A DNA stretch of 23,310 nt from Apostichopus californicus (GCA_020650975.1 JAIPMN010003420.1:1-23310), one strand, 5' to 3'. Numbered from the stretch's first letter, positions 10,601-20,364 are shown. The notes: generated by a model from the sequence alone, not told the origin. Numbers and translations are program-made.

Positions 10601-13600
10601 CTGGTCCTGCTTATCCTCGCTTGAACACAGACTATTAAATGTTCTTGGAAGTCAATCATTTGAAACTTTATTTATAGTTTAAGTTAGCTTCCACAATATC
10701 ATTCAGTTTTCAAACAGACCTTTTATTGCATTTACTGTATAACATGATTTAACAGTACCAAAATAGTTCAGATAGATCGATAACTTTCAACACAGTGTAT
10801 CTCACTTTGTCAGTACGATATGATTCGGACAATTTTAATTTCGCTGATTGCTTTACCCTCAAACAAAGATTAAACAAAGTGAGATAAGAAATATGGAAAT
10901 TAAAGAATGAGCAAACTCCTACGTTAATTAAGGGTTCCATCCGTCCTCTCAAAAACAATATACGGCCTACTCTGAAATGACAGCACACCTGTTGATGAAC
11001 CATCTTGGTTATCCTCAAGCAGAAACATGATACCAAAGTTTGTTTTCATTAAGTTCAAGTTTATCTTTCTCTTAAGATAATTATAATTGCACATGAACAA
11101 TGCTGTACGTACAGAATGGCACTAGTGCATTGGCACCGTCAGTTCAGTGGTTAGTGATGTCGTGATTGAAAAAAATTAATCGAGCGACATTGAACTGTGC
11201 GTAAGGCCTACGGTAGTCCAGCGAAAGTTTGTGACATTATTAATAAATGTCTCAAAGAAAAGTTTCAAATTTGTACATGTATATTTGTGGCTTAACAGTG
11301 TCAAATTTTGTTAATGAATCCTGACAATCAAATTCTATGTATAATTTTGCTAAAGAAATTTTTTTTTTTTGGTGAAACTTTGCGTGTAAGATTTAAACAG
11401 TCTGCTCTTTCAAACCATAAGCTAGCTGTTTAATACAGTATCATTACTTTCATATCACTTTTTTTTTTAAATTTTCTGACAGGTCTTCCAAACCTATCTG
11501 TCACAAAAATACAGGATTTCAAGAGGAAATTTAAAAAATTTCGTCTCAACAAAGTTGGAAGCAGTACTGTAAGGTCAAATTAGAAAGAATTGGCCAAAAT
11601 CCAACTTAAAACAGGAGTTGTAGACTCTGTATAAGAAGTAACATGTAAAAATGTTTTTTTTTTTTACAATGTTACACATCAGTATGTCAGTTACAATAAG
11701 AACTATATATGATACCTAGAAGAAATTGTCAAAATGACGTTAGTGCTGCAGAATACAAGCATATCACATTTAATAACATTATTTCCTTGAAAATGCTTTT
11801 TTTCTCCACGTTCAGGGAAGAACATACGCAATCACATTTTAAAACATAATTAGAAATACAAATGTTCCCTGGGTATTACTGTAACTCAAAAATATGTGAG
11901 AATTCCAGGAAAGTTGGCAGGTATGGACTTAAATCAGTCTGCTATTTGATCATTTTAGTCTTAAACTTTGATGCAAATCTTGAAGAGCGCTCTCTGTTTG
12001 CATTTGATCATCAATTTCTGGTTTAAACTGTCAAGTGGAATGCACTACTGTGGTAGTGTATATGGCATTCAGTGGCAGAGCGTCCATACAGTCAGGGGGG
12101 GCGGATGCCCCCCCCCCTGACGGACTCAAATGGACTGCTGGCGCCCTTTTCAGCTTTTTACCACTTTTTACTTATTCGCGTTTATTGACTTTTTTATTGC
12201 GCTCTCATCTACCTATTGACATTTTGTTGGTGTAATTTTCTGACAAAATGGCAATGACAGCTATTTATTCTTCGTTTATCTGCAAATTAGCAAGGCCCGG
12301 AAAGGGTCAATTCAGGCGATCTATAGTGTATCTTTACTCAAAAAAATTCTGTACGCTCCGCGCCAACCGAGGTGGCGCTCCGCTCAGATATTGTCGAAAG
12401 CGCCCCCCCTGACCAATACCCCTAGCTCCGCCACTGATGGCATTGTGTACCCATTTTTATTCTAGCTTTGTTTCACCAAGTTGAAACGAAACCATTATAG
12501 TGATTAATTCGCATATATTTGTTTACCCAGACTCCAAGCCCCCTATTTCATATCAGTAGGTGGATTAACTATTTTTAAATCCCCCCCCCACATTTTTATT
12601 ATTTTTTTATGATTTCAAACTTTCACGATGCTCAATTCATAGGAGCCCTGTTCAATCGTATGCCATTGCTTGATACATTGTCAAATGTTGTCAGTTTTTA
12701 TCATGATTTTCTTGAATTCTATATTTTCTTTGGCAGATGTGTCGGAAGGTCTGTGAGGATGAACTACTGAAGGTCAAAGGTCTTGTTAGCTTCACCTTTG
12801 ACATGCAGAAAAGTAGATGTACACTGAGGGTTAAGAAAGAGATGAGAGCAGAGGTGAGGGGGTGTTTTTTCTTCTTCCCCCCCCACCCCTCTATGGCGAG
12901 TCTTTTCAGACTTTGAATAGAGTCTGGGAGGTTTTACCAATATAATTTAAGTATAATCAGTACTATCATCCCCCAATTTTTGTATTTCCCCGAAGTTTTC
13001 AAAGTTTTTCCTTTAGGATCTTATCCTCCAAATTACAGTATTCCCAGCTATTTAGGATTATTAAAAATAGATAATTTCGTTGGCTCAGTAATGTATGATG
13101 TGGTGAACTACAGTAATTTTTAGAGTGCTAGTAAACATGTTTACAGTTGAACTTTGAGCAGATGTGACCATTGTCTGACTTTCTAGCATATATCTGTTGT
13201 GGACAACAATAGTGATGACCTTTAACTGTCCGGTTACCATCAAAACCCCCATAACTGAAATGAACATCTCATATTTGCTAAGTTCTATACAGTACTGTAA
13301 TTGACGAGTTAGTGAAAATGAGGCACTAAATTTCCTTGATCATGGTGTGTCAGCAACCTGCAGTGATGACTCGAGTCTAACGTCACCCTCTTTTAAGTGA
13401 TTCAGGTGATGAATTTAGTAGATCTATAAAGTCTGCTGTAGTGAGTCATTCCTCACATAACAGAAATCTTTGTGATTAAACTGATTTCAGCAATATGATG
13501 AGACCCATAAACTCTGGGTACAACTTTAACTTTGGTTGGGGAATTTGTTTCAAAAAGAGAAAAGGTAAATTATAATTTATCAAATATCAGCTACCTGTGC

Positions 13601-15364
13601 TTACCAGTTACTTTTGGTATAGGTATTGTAGATTCCTTATTTTGGAATGTTTGCACATGTATGTGCTTGTGATGTGGCAGGGGGGTGGGGGGGAGGAGGT
13701 GATGGGGAGGGTTTAGGGATGTGGTATTGTTCTGTGGACTTCTAATATGGAAAGAAAGACTAAGTCTGTCTTAAAGATGTATTTTGTGTTTTTGTTACTT
13801 TGACTAAGCTATGTTATACTGTAATTTCATATATACAGTTATGGCATATTGCAGTACATCATCCCACTGTGACTACTTTAAATAATGTAACAAGTTATTA
13901 TAAACCCTTCAGTCCAAAATACAGAAGACTTGTTATCCCACAAATACAATGTATTGACTTTTGTTTCATTAATTTAAAAAATTTATAAATTTATGCATAA
14001 GTGGACATTTCTTAATGAGATTTTCCATGTACCAGAATTTTGCATAATTTTCAAATGTTGTTGGAAGCAACTACAAAGTTTCATATTATTTTTTTTTATC
14101 TCTCCTTGCAGACATTGGTCGCTGCTGTAGCAAGGACAACAGTTATGTTTGCTGACCAAGTACTGAAAAATGAGCATGGTGAAGAGGTGAGGGTGGTAAC
14201 ACATAGTTTGAGGCTTAAAGCAGCATTTATTTCAATGATCACACCAAGAGAGATAGAGCATGCATGGGATCAGTACCACAGACGAGGAAATTCTGAGCTT
14301 ATTAAAAAAAGTATCATTTAGGGTTCTTTAGGCTTTCATAATCACCCATCACAAACATCGCACTAATGGTAACACAGTCAAATGAAAGAAGACATGCTAA
14401 GCTCCTTTAAAGCAGCAGTCTGGGTTTTATTCGGTTTCAGTAATCACATAATTTTGCAATGCAACATTGTAAGGACAGTATTGTAAGGACGTATTGAAGG
14501 ACAGCACAATGGACAGTATCATATACACACACACAAAGAACAGTGCATGCTTAGCTACTTTAAAGCAACAGTCTGGGTTTTATTCAGTATCAATAATCAC
14601 ACCTACGAGCATACAACATATATAAGGGTGGTATTAAAGGACAGTACAATGGAAGGTATCATAGACCACACAAACCATATTATCAAAATAAAGAACATTC
14701 TAAGCTCCTTTGAAAGCCACATTCAATGTTTATGGTTTCATACAAATGTACATTGATAAAATCTGGAGCTACTGTAAAATAGCTGGTATATTAAACAGTG
14801 GTAAAGTTACTGACCAATAGGGCCAAGAGGAAAGGGGGGGGGGGGTGGTAGTCTGATGCTCTCCTTGGACAGATGAATAGGACTGTCCTGATTGATTGGC
14901 CCCACAATAGCTGTGCTGAGCTTAACACAAAAATATTCTTCAATGCTTCTAGTTTTCTGTATAAGTAACATGGGCAGCAAATCACCAGCAATGTTGTTCT
15001 TTTTTTTCTTTTTTCCCCCCTTTTTTTGGTTTCTGTTACCCAGTGTTTATCTTCCTTTGGACCCTAGTTCTAATATAATATGCCATGGATGACTACTGAG
15101 CAGTAAAGAAATTGTACTTTGACTATTTGATCGTCTGTTAACTATGACTCTTTTTTTCATTTTCAGATTATTTTATCATTTGGATCGCAACCAGCTCTAG
15201 CAGATAAAGAGAACACTTCTTTGCCGGAATACCTTCCAGAGGAAGACCTTCCAATAACAGGCCTGGACAAGGCCGTCACCAAACCAGGAATCACGTGCGA
15301 CGATCAAGGGGGCAGTTGGCTCAGCACGGCAGCTACATTCATATCAAACAGCTTCTACTGGTGA
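1510..15364 (+). CDS. ARMC1: ARMC1 orthologue, six-exon gene model
   Basis: Spliced CDS is join(1510..1659, 4349..4440, 5833..6064, 12737..12853, 14112..14186, 15167..15364), 287 codons plus TGA. Each junction has GT/AG ends and matching phase. Compared with vertebrate ARMC1 (about 282 aa, from memory) the order and spacing of blocks agree: QLRDLAADP near the N-terminus, [18 protein letters not shown], a conserved core around [12 protein letters not shown], and the terminal SWLSTAA...SFYW. Residues 1-110 are armadillo/helical. Residues 102-135 are a Q/R/S-rich linker. Residues about 145-215 form a ferredoxin-like heavy-metal-associated (HMA) type fold. The family is known as a cytosolic and mitochondria-associated protein linked to the mitochondrial intermembrane space bridging (MIB/MICOS) complex and mitochondrial distribution. 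The function here is by orthology. The start is uncertain: the ATG at 1510 has a strong context (AAG before, G after), but the exon extends open to its acceptor at 1478, so an upstream exon may supply the true start. Confidence 0.93.
1660..4348 (+). other. ARMC1 intron, 2.7 kb
   Basis: Bounded by GTTCGT and GCTCGCAG. It contains a run of 12 G (1851-1862), a run of 12 C (3079-3090) and many TACTGTA/TACAGTA words. No second gene or complete transposon was recognised. Confidence 0.7.
4349..4440 (+). CDS. ARMC1: ARMC1 coding exon (ALRYL exon)
   Basis: It lies between a T-rich tract ending GCTCGCAG (4348) and the donor GTTAGT (4441). The 92 bases encode [13 protein letters not shown], then [17 protein letters not shown], plus two bases of a split Met codon (phase 2). 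This is the second armadillo helix pair; vertebrate ARMC1 has ALRYLAECRANRE and KGELGMM at the same place. The overlapping +1-frame reading is a shadow. Confidence 0.93.
4441..5832 (+). other. ARMC1 intron, 1.4 kb
   Basis: Bounded by GTTAGT and a pyrimidine-rich acceptor. AT-rich, with T-runs near 5380 and 5785. Nothing else could be named. Confidence 0.7.
5833..6064 (+). CDS. ARMC1: ARMC1 coding exon (linker and start of HMA-like fold)
   Basis: The acceptor AG is at 5831-5832 after a CT-rich tract, and the donor GTGAGG is at 6065. The first base completes ATG (Met81) of the previous exon. It encodes [18 protein letters not shown] (a helix), then a polar linker with a QQQQ-RRR-SS cluster, then [11 protein letters not shown] and the first strand VVVLQVHGL of the HMA-like domain. 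The linker is the least conserved part relative to vertebrates; FFLGT and VVL-x-x-x-GL are conserved. Confidence 0.92.
6651..6981 (+). mobile_element. tRNA-derived SINE
   Basis: The first ~75 bases (6651-6725) look like a decayed tRNA gene carrying an internal RNA polymerase III promoter: box A TGGTCAAGTGG at 6659-6669 and a perfect box B GGTTCAAGTCC at 6703-6713. The acceptor stem is broken after GATC/GATC, so it is not a working tRNA. A body with CTTGGGTAAGACATATTATC, then CTTCACACAGGTGTATAAAT follows (about 6735-6790). That kind of central block is familiar from conserved-domain SINEs of many invertebrates. The element ends in an (ATT)n and ATTAA-rich tail at 6954-6981. It is a non-autonomous retroposon moved by a LINE. 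It lies in sense orientation in the 6.7-kb ARMC1 intron. No clear target duplication was seen. Confidence 0.85.
6985..7256. mobile_element. Possible MITE with imperfect terminal inverted repeats
   Basis: The left end GTCTGTGGTTGTCCAA (6985-7000) and the right end TTGGACAACCAGAC (7243-7256) are inverted copies apart from a 2-base gap. GGTTGTCC also recurs at 7046-7053 and 7224-7231; the last forms a 9-bp hairpin with 7245-7253. It directly follows the SINE tail. No target duplication is evident, so the call is tentative. Confidence 0.35.
7490..7790. repeat. Retroelement-like dispersed repeat with hairpin
   Basis: Contains GCCTGACGTTTCGATCCTAG (from 7522) with a short hairpin GATCCTAGCAGGATC (7534-7548), then CTTCTTCAAAGGC, followed by about 200 bases of strongly purine-rich + strand DNA. 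The 'acgtttcgatcc...ggatcttcttca' phrase resembles ends of dispersed retroelement repeats found across metazoan genomes, from memory. Family and boundaries are not resolved. Confidence 0.4.
9001..9095. repeat. Low-complexity TTTAAT/ATTTA tract
   Basis: About 95 bases almost wholly made of A and T with recurring TTTATTTAAT-like units. Simple-sequence DNA inside the ARMC1 intron. Confidence 0.8.
9522..10285. mobile_element. Non-autonomous hAT-type DNA transposon, 764 bp
   Basis: The ends TAGGGTTACCA (9522-9532) and TGGTAAGCCTA (10275-10285) are inverted repeats with 10 of 11 matches. They are flanked by a perfect 8-bp direct repeat GGCCAAAT (9514-9521 and 10286-10293). An 8-bp target duplication is the signature of the hAT superfamily (P elements also make 8 bp). 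Subterminal motifs are present: GATCCGCGTCCT twice near the left end (starting near 9560 and 9577) and AAACCGGAC twice near the right end. A near-perfect G/C hairpin lies at 9603-9629. There is no intact transposase; the ~90-codon open frame at 9717-9998 has no family motif I recognise. It sits in an ARMC1 intron. Confidence 0.85.
12070..12436. mobile_element. Non-autonomous hAT-type MITE, 367 bp
   Basis: It begins CAGTGGCAGAGC at 12070 and ends GCTCCGCCACTG at 12436 (inverted, 11 of 12 matches). Inverted similarity resumes further in at GTCAGGGGGGGCG with seven G/C on both sides. It is flanked by a perfect 8-bp target duplication ATGGCATT (12062-12069 and 12437-12444). CAGTGGC-type ends plus an 8-bp duplication are typical of hAT elements. 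There is no coding capacity. It lies 300 bases upstream of the ARMC1 exon at 12737. Confidence 0.92.
12737..12853 (+). CDS. ARMC1: ARMC1 coding exon (HMA-like core)
   Basis: The acceptor TTGGCAG ends at 12736 and the donor GTGAGG is at 12854. 39 whole codons, phase 0 at both ends. It encodes [15 protein letters not shown] then [17 protein letters not shown], helix 1 and strands 2-3 of the HMA-like fold. Residues C160 and C164 form C-x3-C, where classical metal-binding HMA domains have C-x2-C. The vertebrate protein, as I recall it, keeps only the second cysteine. Confidence 0.93.
12854..14111 (+). other. ARMC1 intron with G-quadruplex-prone tract
   Basis: Intron between the HMA-core exons. 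At 13680-13718 the + strand has G6, G7, G4, G3 and G3 runs separated by short spacers, matching a G-quadruplex pattern in the transcript itself. No gene was seen inside. Confidence 0.65.
14112..14186 (+). CDS. ARMC1: ARMC1 coding exon (end of HMA-like fold)
   Basis: The acceptor CTTGCAG ends at 14111 and the donor GTGAGG is at 14187. 25 whole codons, phase 0. It encodes [20 protein letters not shown] then EHGEE, corresponding to vertebrate [20 protein letters not shown] then ESGEE. Three consecutive exons (5833, 12737, 14112) all use the same GTGAGG donor. Confidence 0.92.
14205..14760 (+). repeat. Degenerate ~150-bp tandem repeat in the last ARMC1 intron
   Basis: The block GCTAAGCTCCTTTAAAGC (14397) recurs as GCTTAGCTACTTTAAAGC (14549) and TCTAAGCTCCTTTGAAAGCC (about 14699). 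It is followed by CAGTCTGGGTTTTATTC and AATCACA, and later by AAGGACAGTACAATGGA-like text in copies one and two. A more diverged copy starts near 14213. Period is about 150, with the last copy partial. It begins just after the donor at 14187. Confidence 0.75.
14834..14845 (+). repeat. Run of 12 G
   Basis: An uninterrupted homopolymer of 12 G in the last ARMC1 intron, equal in length to the G-run at 1851-1862 and the C-run at 3079-3090. Confidence 0.9.
15167..15364 (+). CDS. ARMC1: ARMC1 last coding exon
   Basis: The acceptor TTTTCAG ends at 15166. 65 codons and TGA at 15362-15364. It encodes an acidic, Pro-rich stretch with [11 protein letters not shown], then LDKAV, and the hallmark C-terminus [18 protein letters not shown]. 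The vertebrate protein ends SWLSTAANFLSRSFYW, which settles both the identity and the reading of the stop. Confidence 0.95.
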   Translation: MILSFGSQPALADKENTSLPEYLPEEDLPITGLDKAVTKPGITCDDQGGSWLSTAATFISNSFYW

Positions 15365-16984
15365 TGAAGAATGATACCTCAAGAGGCAGATCTTCCCTCG
15401 TTGTAAATAGACTTTACTTTTTAAGATGTGCTGGTTGAAGACCACCATCGGATATATAGGTTTCTGGTGTATATAGCTGACAGATTCATGGAAATCTCCC
15501 CGTCCCTCATTATGGTCACAGTTGTGATGGGACACAAATCACCGTGACCATGAAATGAAATTTCAAGACAGACATGGTCACATACGTTCTTTAAAGAAAA
15601 GTTCAGGTCAAAATTATCTCAAAAACGGTACATAGGAATTGAATACAAATCTCACCAGAATGCTTAGATTATATTCTTCTCTAATATATCAAAAGGAGGG
15701 AAGGGGGGGACAGAGTTGAGAGTGGATCAAATTGTTTGGGCTCCATCATGAGTGACTTTTCTTCAGAAACTGTAAGGAATGTGTTCTATTATATAAGTGA
15801 ATTTTAAGAAAAATATGTTTTTAAGGACCACTTTGTTTCTTTTCTGTTTTCCTCATGTACTGACCAAATTGTTACATTAATCATCAAAATTTCAAACCCA
15901 CAGTATGGTCTGTTGAAAAGAATTAATTTAAAATGCAATTTTAGCTTAAACTGTGATAGTTTTTAACAAGTTTTTGTATAATGCTCCATAGTTAGGATTA
16001 AAAGTTAATAACTTTGCACAGGTACAGTAGATGAAATTATGGTAATTTTATTTGTTTTTAATTGATTCCATTTCCTAAATTTAAAGTGACCTTTTAACAA
16101 CTTACCAGCATTTAACAGTCCGCAAGAGGCAGTTGGTGACCAATTCTGAATCCACAAGTGATGTGTTTATAACTTATTTGCTAGTCTACACACATATGTT
16201 GTATGAGTCTTTCATGTTTGTATCAATGTCAACATTTTAAATGATGTCTGTGGGAATTTGTAACGTAAGTTATTAGTACTATTAAACCAGACGCGAGCAT
16301 ATTTTTTTTTGTATGTTTTTATGATATCGCTAGTAATTTCAAAGAGAAAATGCTAAGATGCAACTTACAAGGCCTGGGAAGTGCCATTTCCAGCGATCTG
16401 GGAGGCATTTTCAGCCATTATTTCCTTGGTGGCGCTACGCTTAGATAGTTTGCAATGCCGTATCTACGGCTCTGATAATTTGCCTACAGTTTCGCCCCTC
16501 CCTTGCCGAATTCCTCGATACGCGCCTGTATTAAACCTACTGTTTGCTATGACAAGTCTGTACGTAATAACTACAGTTACAAATATACCAAGAGTAAGGG
16601 TAATTTGCCAAGATTTAATCTCATAGTAGCAGTTACCACCATTCTATGTATATCTTGAGATGATTGGTCAGGATTTCACTTTGCGGTTACATTAGTTTGG
16701 GGAATAATTCAGCGTTCAAACATTGTGTATCAGCATCTGAAGTTTCTCTTTCAAAATACTTTGGTTACCTGTGGACGTAAATTCCTATATACTTCTTTGA
16801 CCTCGTTTTTTAAGCAATTTGCTCCATTTGTCATTGAAAACAACTCAATTATTCGCTTTAGTAGAGTCAAGTCTTGCATTGACCGTGGTCTTAGACTAGG
16901 CCTCGGGACCAGGTGATGATGCAATAATCAACTTACAGAATCCTTATAACCGACAGTCTTGGAATGTACACCATGAGGAATAAA
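15365..16984 (+). other. Probable ARMC1 3' UTR and poly(A) signal candidates
   Basis: After the ARMC1 stop there is AT-rich non-coding DNA. The first canonical AATAAA on this strand is at 16979-16984, giving a 3' UTR of about 1.6 kb. A second AATAAA lies at 17502-17507. An ATTAAA variant near 16281 would give a shorter UTR. The true end cannot be set from sequence alone. The part from about 16375 to 16530 is more GC-rich than its surroundings and may be an old insertion. Confidence 0.4.
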
Positions 16985-17038
16985 GTTGGCTGGCCTATCA
17001 TGGTTTAGGTTTATAGTGATAACCACAACCCTGCCTCT

Positions 17039-17104
17039 GGTGATGATGATCATGGGGATGATGATGATGATTTTCGGAGGGAGGGGGGGTGGGTTGGAGG
17101 GGGG
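17039..17104 (+). repeat. GAT microsatellite followed by a G-quadruplex motif
   Basis: 17039-17070 is an interrupted (GAT)n tract. 17076-17104 has GGG, G7, GGG and G6 runs split by 1-5 bases, fitting G3+N1-7 four times. It lies just after the AATAAA at 16979, where a G-rich element could pause polymerase or aid 3' end formation; that role is inference. Confidence 0.7.
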
Positions 17105-17549
17105 TTGTACATCTTTATTGTTAACATCTGTCAAAACTACTTTGTTATACTTTATTGTAATTAGGAGATAATTATAAATGCATTTTATGACATCTTTGGT
17201 GGTTAGATGTCACATTTATTTCATAAACCATTATTCCTCTGAATTGTGTACATGAATAGTGTGTGGTACAGTATGTATGTGACCTTTTTCATTTTTCATT
17301 CGAATGTGCGTAATATAGCCTACATTTATGAGTAACAAGTTATCAAACAATTTTTAATCAACATTTTATTATGTTTCATTATTTTATGTCAGACAGTTGG
17401 GTTAATTAAGTTACACAGGCTACTAACTGTCAAACAGTGTCTGTTAAGATGTTTGTGTTTTACTATTGTAGATTTGAAGTATAGGCCTACACGAGTAAAT
17501 GAATAAAATGTCTCACAGTGATACCTAACCCTTACCAAACATGAATGCA

Positions 17550-17965
17550 TTCATTAAGGCTTCACTAAGGCTTCGAATGCTTATAAATGATGGCTTATAT
17601 TTGCCCCAAGAATGCCTTCGCTAAGGATTCGCTAAGGCTGCACCAGAGCCGAAAAATTTAAATTAGCTAAGGCTTCGATGGCTTAAATTTGCATATAAGT
17701 ATTCACTTTGAAGCTTTAAATAGGCATTCGCTCTGCAGCCTTAATGCTAGCATAAATTTGCTCTGAAGCCTAAAATGAAGGCTTCATTAAGGCTTCATTA
17801 AAGCTTCAAATGCTTACAAATGATGGCTTATAATTGCCCCAAGAATGCCTTCACTAAGGCTTCGCTAAGGCTTCGGTGTATGGCTGCATCAGATCTGGCC
17901 CAAAAAAGTGTACAGGCTTTGATTGCTTAAATTTGCATATTGGTATTCACTGTGAAGCCTTAAAT
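17550..17965. repeat. ~240-bp tandem dimer rich in AAGGCTTC
   Basis: Two copies in direct orientation: AATGCTTATAAATGATGGCT at 17576 against AATGCTTACAAATGATGGCT at 17809, and GCTTAAATTTGCATAT at 17681 against 17925, giving a spacing of 233-244. Inside each unit, short (C/A)TAAGGCTTC words repeat and also occur inverted as GAAGCCTT. The unit therefore looks built from an ~11-bp motif. Confidence 0.85.
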
Positions 17966-18547
17966 TGACGAAATTGTTTTGAAGATTTATAGTGAAGGCA
18001 TTTTAGTTTTCCTCATGATTGACTCGACCTTACATGTAAGCTTCCCATCCAACACCGTACGGTCAAACCTTGCGATTAATTTGACTTAAAACAACCTTAA
18101 ATTACCTTCTTTACCTTAATTATATCATGAAGCAAATTAGTTGTATGCACCTCACATTATTTGGTTTGACAGTATTTTGTTAAAGTCCTTCCCAATGTAC
18201 CCGGCCCCCCTCCCCATGCACCCCTAGCAATACTTGAATGACTTTACTAGGAACCTATCCGTCCCATGCATTCATGATTGCCTCTTCACCCCACACATGA
18301 AATGATGAAGAAACAATTTATATAATTTCTGTAAGAAGAACACTTTAATTCAACAAAACCTTAATCATCATTATTGAGAAACAATTGTGAATGAAATTTG
18401 AAAACCAAAGAGTTTATCAGTATATGACGTACATTACAGAAAGTCCTATACTATAATATTGACATGAAATCACAAACACAACAGTTGGAATGAGCTAGCA
18501 GCTCACTGCAGTGTTTTATTTATATAGCCTTTTAGGGGAAGGTGGGT

Positions 18548-18631
18548 CCATGCAGTCAGCTACTTGCAAGTAGTGTGAATGGATTTAAGAATGCTTTGGA
18601 CAAGTACTTTGAGCATTGTAATCGGGTATGA
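18548..18631 (+). pseudogene. C-terminal remnant of a non-LTR retrotransposon polymerase
   Basis: The frame from 18548 reads PCSQLLASSVNGFKNALDKY then FEHCNRV and stops at TGA 18629-18631. S-V-N-x-F-K-N-x-L-D-K-x-(W/F) is the usual extreme C-terminus of LINE reverse-transcriptase polyproteins (Jockey/CR1-like groups). The rest of the polymerase is missing, as in a 5'-truncated insertion. The following ~95 bases, to an ACTAAACTAAACT-like tail near 18725, are probably its 3' end. Confidence 0.7.
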
Positions 18632-18731
18632 CTTTTAGTGTCTTCGGTTTTTTCCCCCCTCCTCCATAGGGTCCTTGATAGGGACTTGATTGTCCCTCCT
18701 GATCCTTTTTTCTACTAAACTAAACTTACAC

Positions 18732-20364
18732 ATTAGTTACGGGCTACTGTAATAGTGCACAGCTATCACATTCTTGGCATAAACTTAGTGTAGGTCCTAA
18801 AATGCAGTCAAGACAAGACTGAAATTTTCGACATGAAAATCAAACATTGGAAATGTCTTCTCCCGAATAACTGTAATTTCTTTTCTTCTTTAGGCTTACT
18901 TTTCGCCCTTTTACCAAACTTACCTTACCTTCTGTATGCCATGTTTTATTTGTATCACACCAGAAGCTAATCCATTATGAGCAACGTTAAACTAGCGTTC
19001 CAAATTATACTATATAGATCTTACGTGGAATCCGCATCACACATAACTTCAATACAATAAGAAAATGCATTGAGTAGCCTATAGCTATCAGTCCTGCATG
19101 GTTTGTTGTATAGGACGGGTAGAAGGAAAATTTTATATACAAAAGCAATGGATGATCCTGAATGTGTAATGCATATTTACTTCCTGTATGAACCTGCATG
19201 CATCGAGATGAATCTGGCCAAAATTCACGCCAGCTATTATAATATAGTCAATTATAGCATATAGCCAAATTGTCAGACTACCATTATGATTTCAAGTAAA
19301 TGGACGATAGAGGGATGTTCCTTAAATTTGCATACGTTTTCTCTGAAGTGCAGAGTTAATTTTAGGCATCAGCTTGCATAAAATGTTGTGAAAAAGTTTA
19401 AAAATTGCATCTCCGTCAAAAAATACAAAACAGCCAAAGTGCAACAATAAAAAGGAGATAGAAACAGCCAACATGAACAGGATATATGGTTATGATGATT
19501 TAACAATTGAGTTCATTTCAAAATTTTCAGATCCCTCCTGGCGTTAGTAATTTGACATGTAAATTTTCGGTTAATATCCTTCTCGTGTATGGGCGTCCAG
19601 TTATATTTCTTTAATGCTGATCGCATGTACTCTGCAAGGAAAAAAAGAAAAAGAATATACAGGCCGTCAAATGAAAAAAAACGAAGCAAACATGTCAAAA
19701 CTGTGTGTAATCGAGTAGACTTAAAGGTAGTCTGTATAGGCCCCAAATTATGGCAAGCTTTAATTGCTAGAAGTTTTCAAAAAGTAATTTCCTGCATGGA
19801 GGTCTGTACTTTCAAAATTGTTCTCAGACGTTCTAAATGAACATGCATGCACACAAGATGACCGAAAGTCCCAATGAGGTAAACTTCCTCCAAGGTGATG
19901 ATAAACAGTTGAAGAATTAATTTGGACCAAATTAAGGTGATGTATATTTGGAAATCTGGCTTATTTGGGGCCAATATAGAGCATACCTTTAACTCTTTTT
20001 AACCCATTCCCTTTTCAAAAAGTTTCTTTGAATGTGATGAATTCGTCAGATTTTGGTCCTACTAGACGGATAAAGGTCGGGTGTTTTTCTTAACGGATCA
20101 TCCGAGGTGGAACAGACTATTTAAAAAAAAAAAACCTCCTACTTCCGACTTAAATCCGACGCCAGATGGACGGTTCTAATTACATGTTTTAAATGGGAGG
20201 ATCGACCGGAGGCACCCCTTCATTTTTTTTTCATGCAACATCGACTCCCAAAGGTGTCCATTCCTTTTAGGGTTGGGCACACAGTACACTTGAGTTGAAA
20301 CATTCTTTTTTGCGTAGCGAAGCCGAAGTAGACACTTCGCAACCGCTGATATGCTACATGCAAC
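18732..20364. other. Intergenic DNA, no gene recognised
   Basis: Short open frames on both strands lack family motifs, splice partners and coding-like composition. Nothing further could be supported. Confidence 0.55.

Noticed and set aside
12035..12235. Open frame starting near 12035
   Set aside because: It runs into the hAT MITE at 12070 and its poly-G/poly-C end; it is chance reading of the transposon.
14040..14321. A 93-codon single-exon gene
   Set aside because: Its central part is the ARMC1 exon 14112-14186 in the correct frame, extended into flanking introns; the splice sites and homology set the true limits.
16381..16626. An 81-codon open frame in a locally GC-richer stretch
   Set aside because: Looks like part of an old insertion (GCGTATCGAGG-type text on the - strand) rather than a gene; no inverted ends or target duplication could be found, so no element is claimed.
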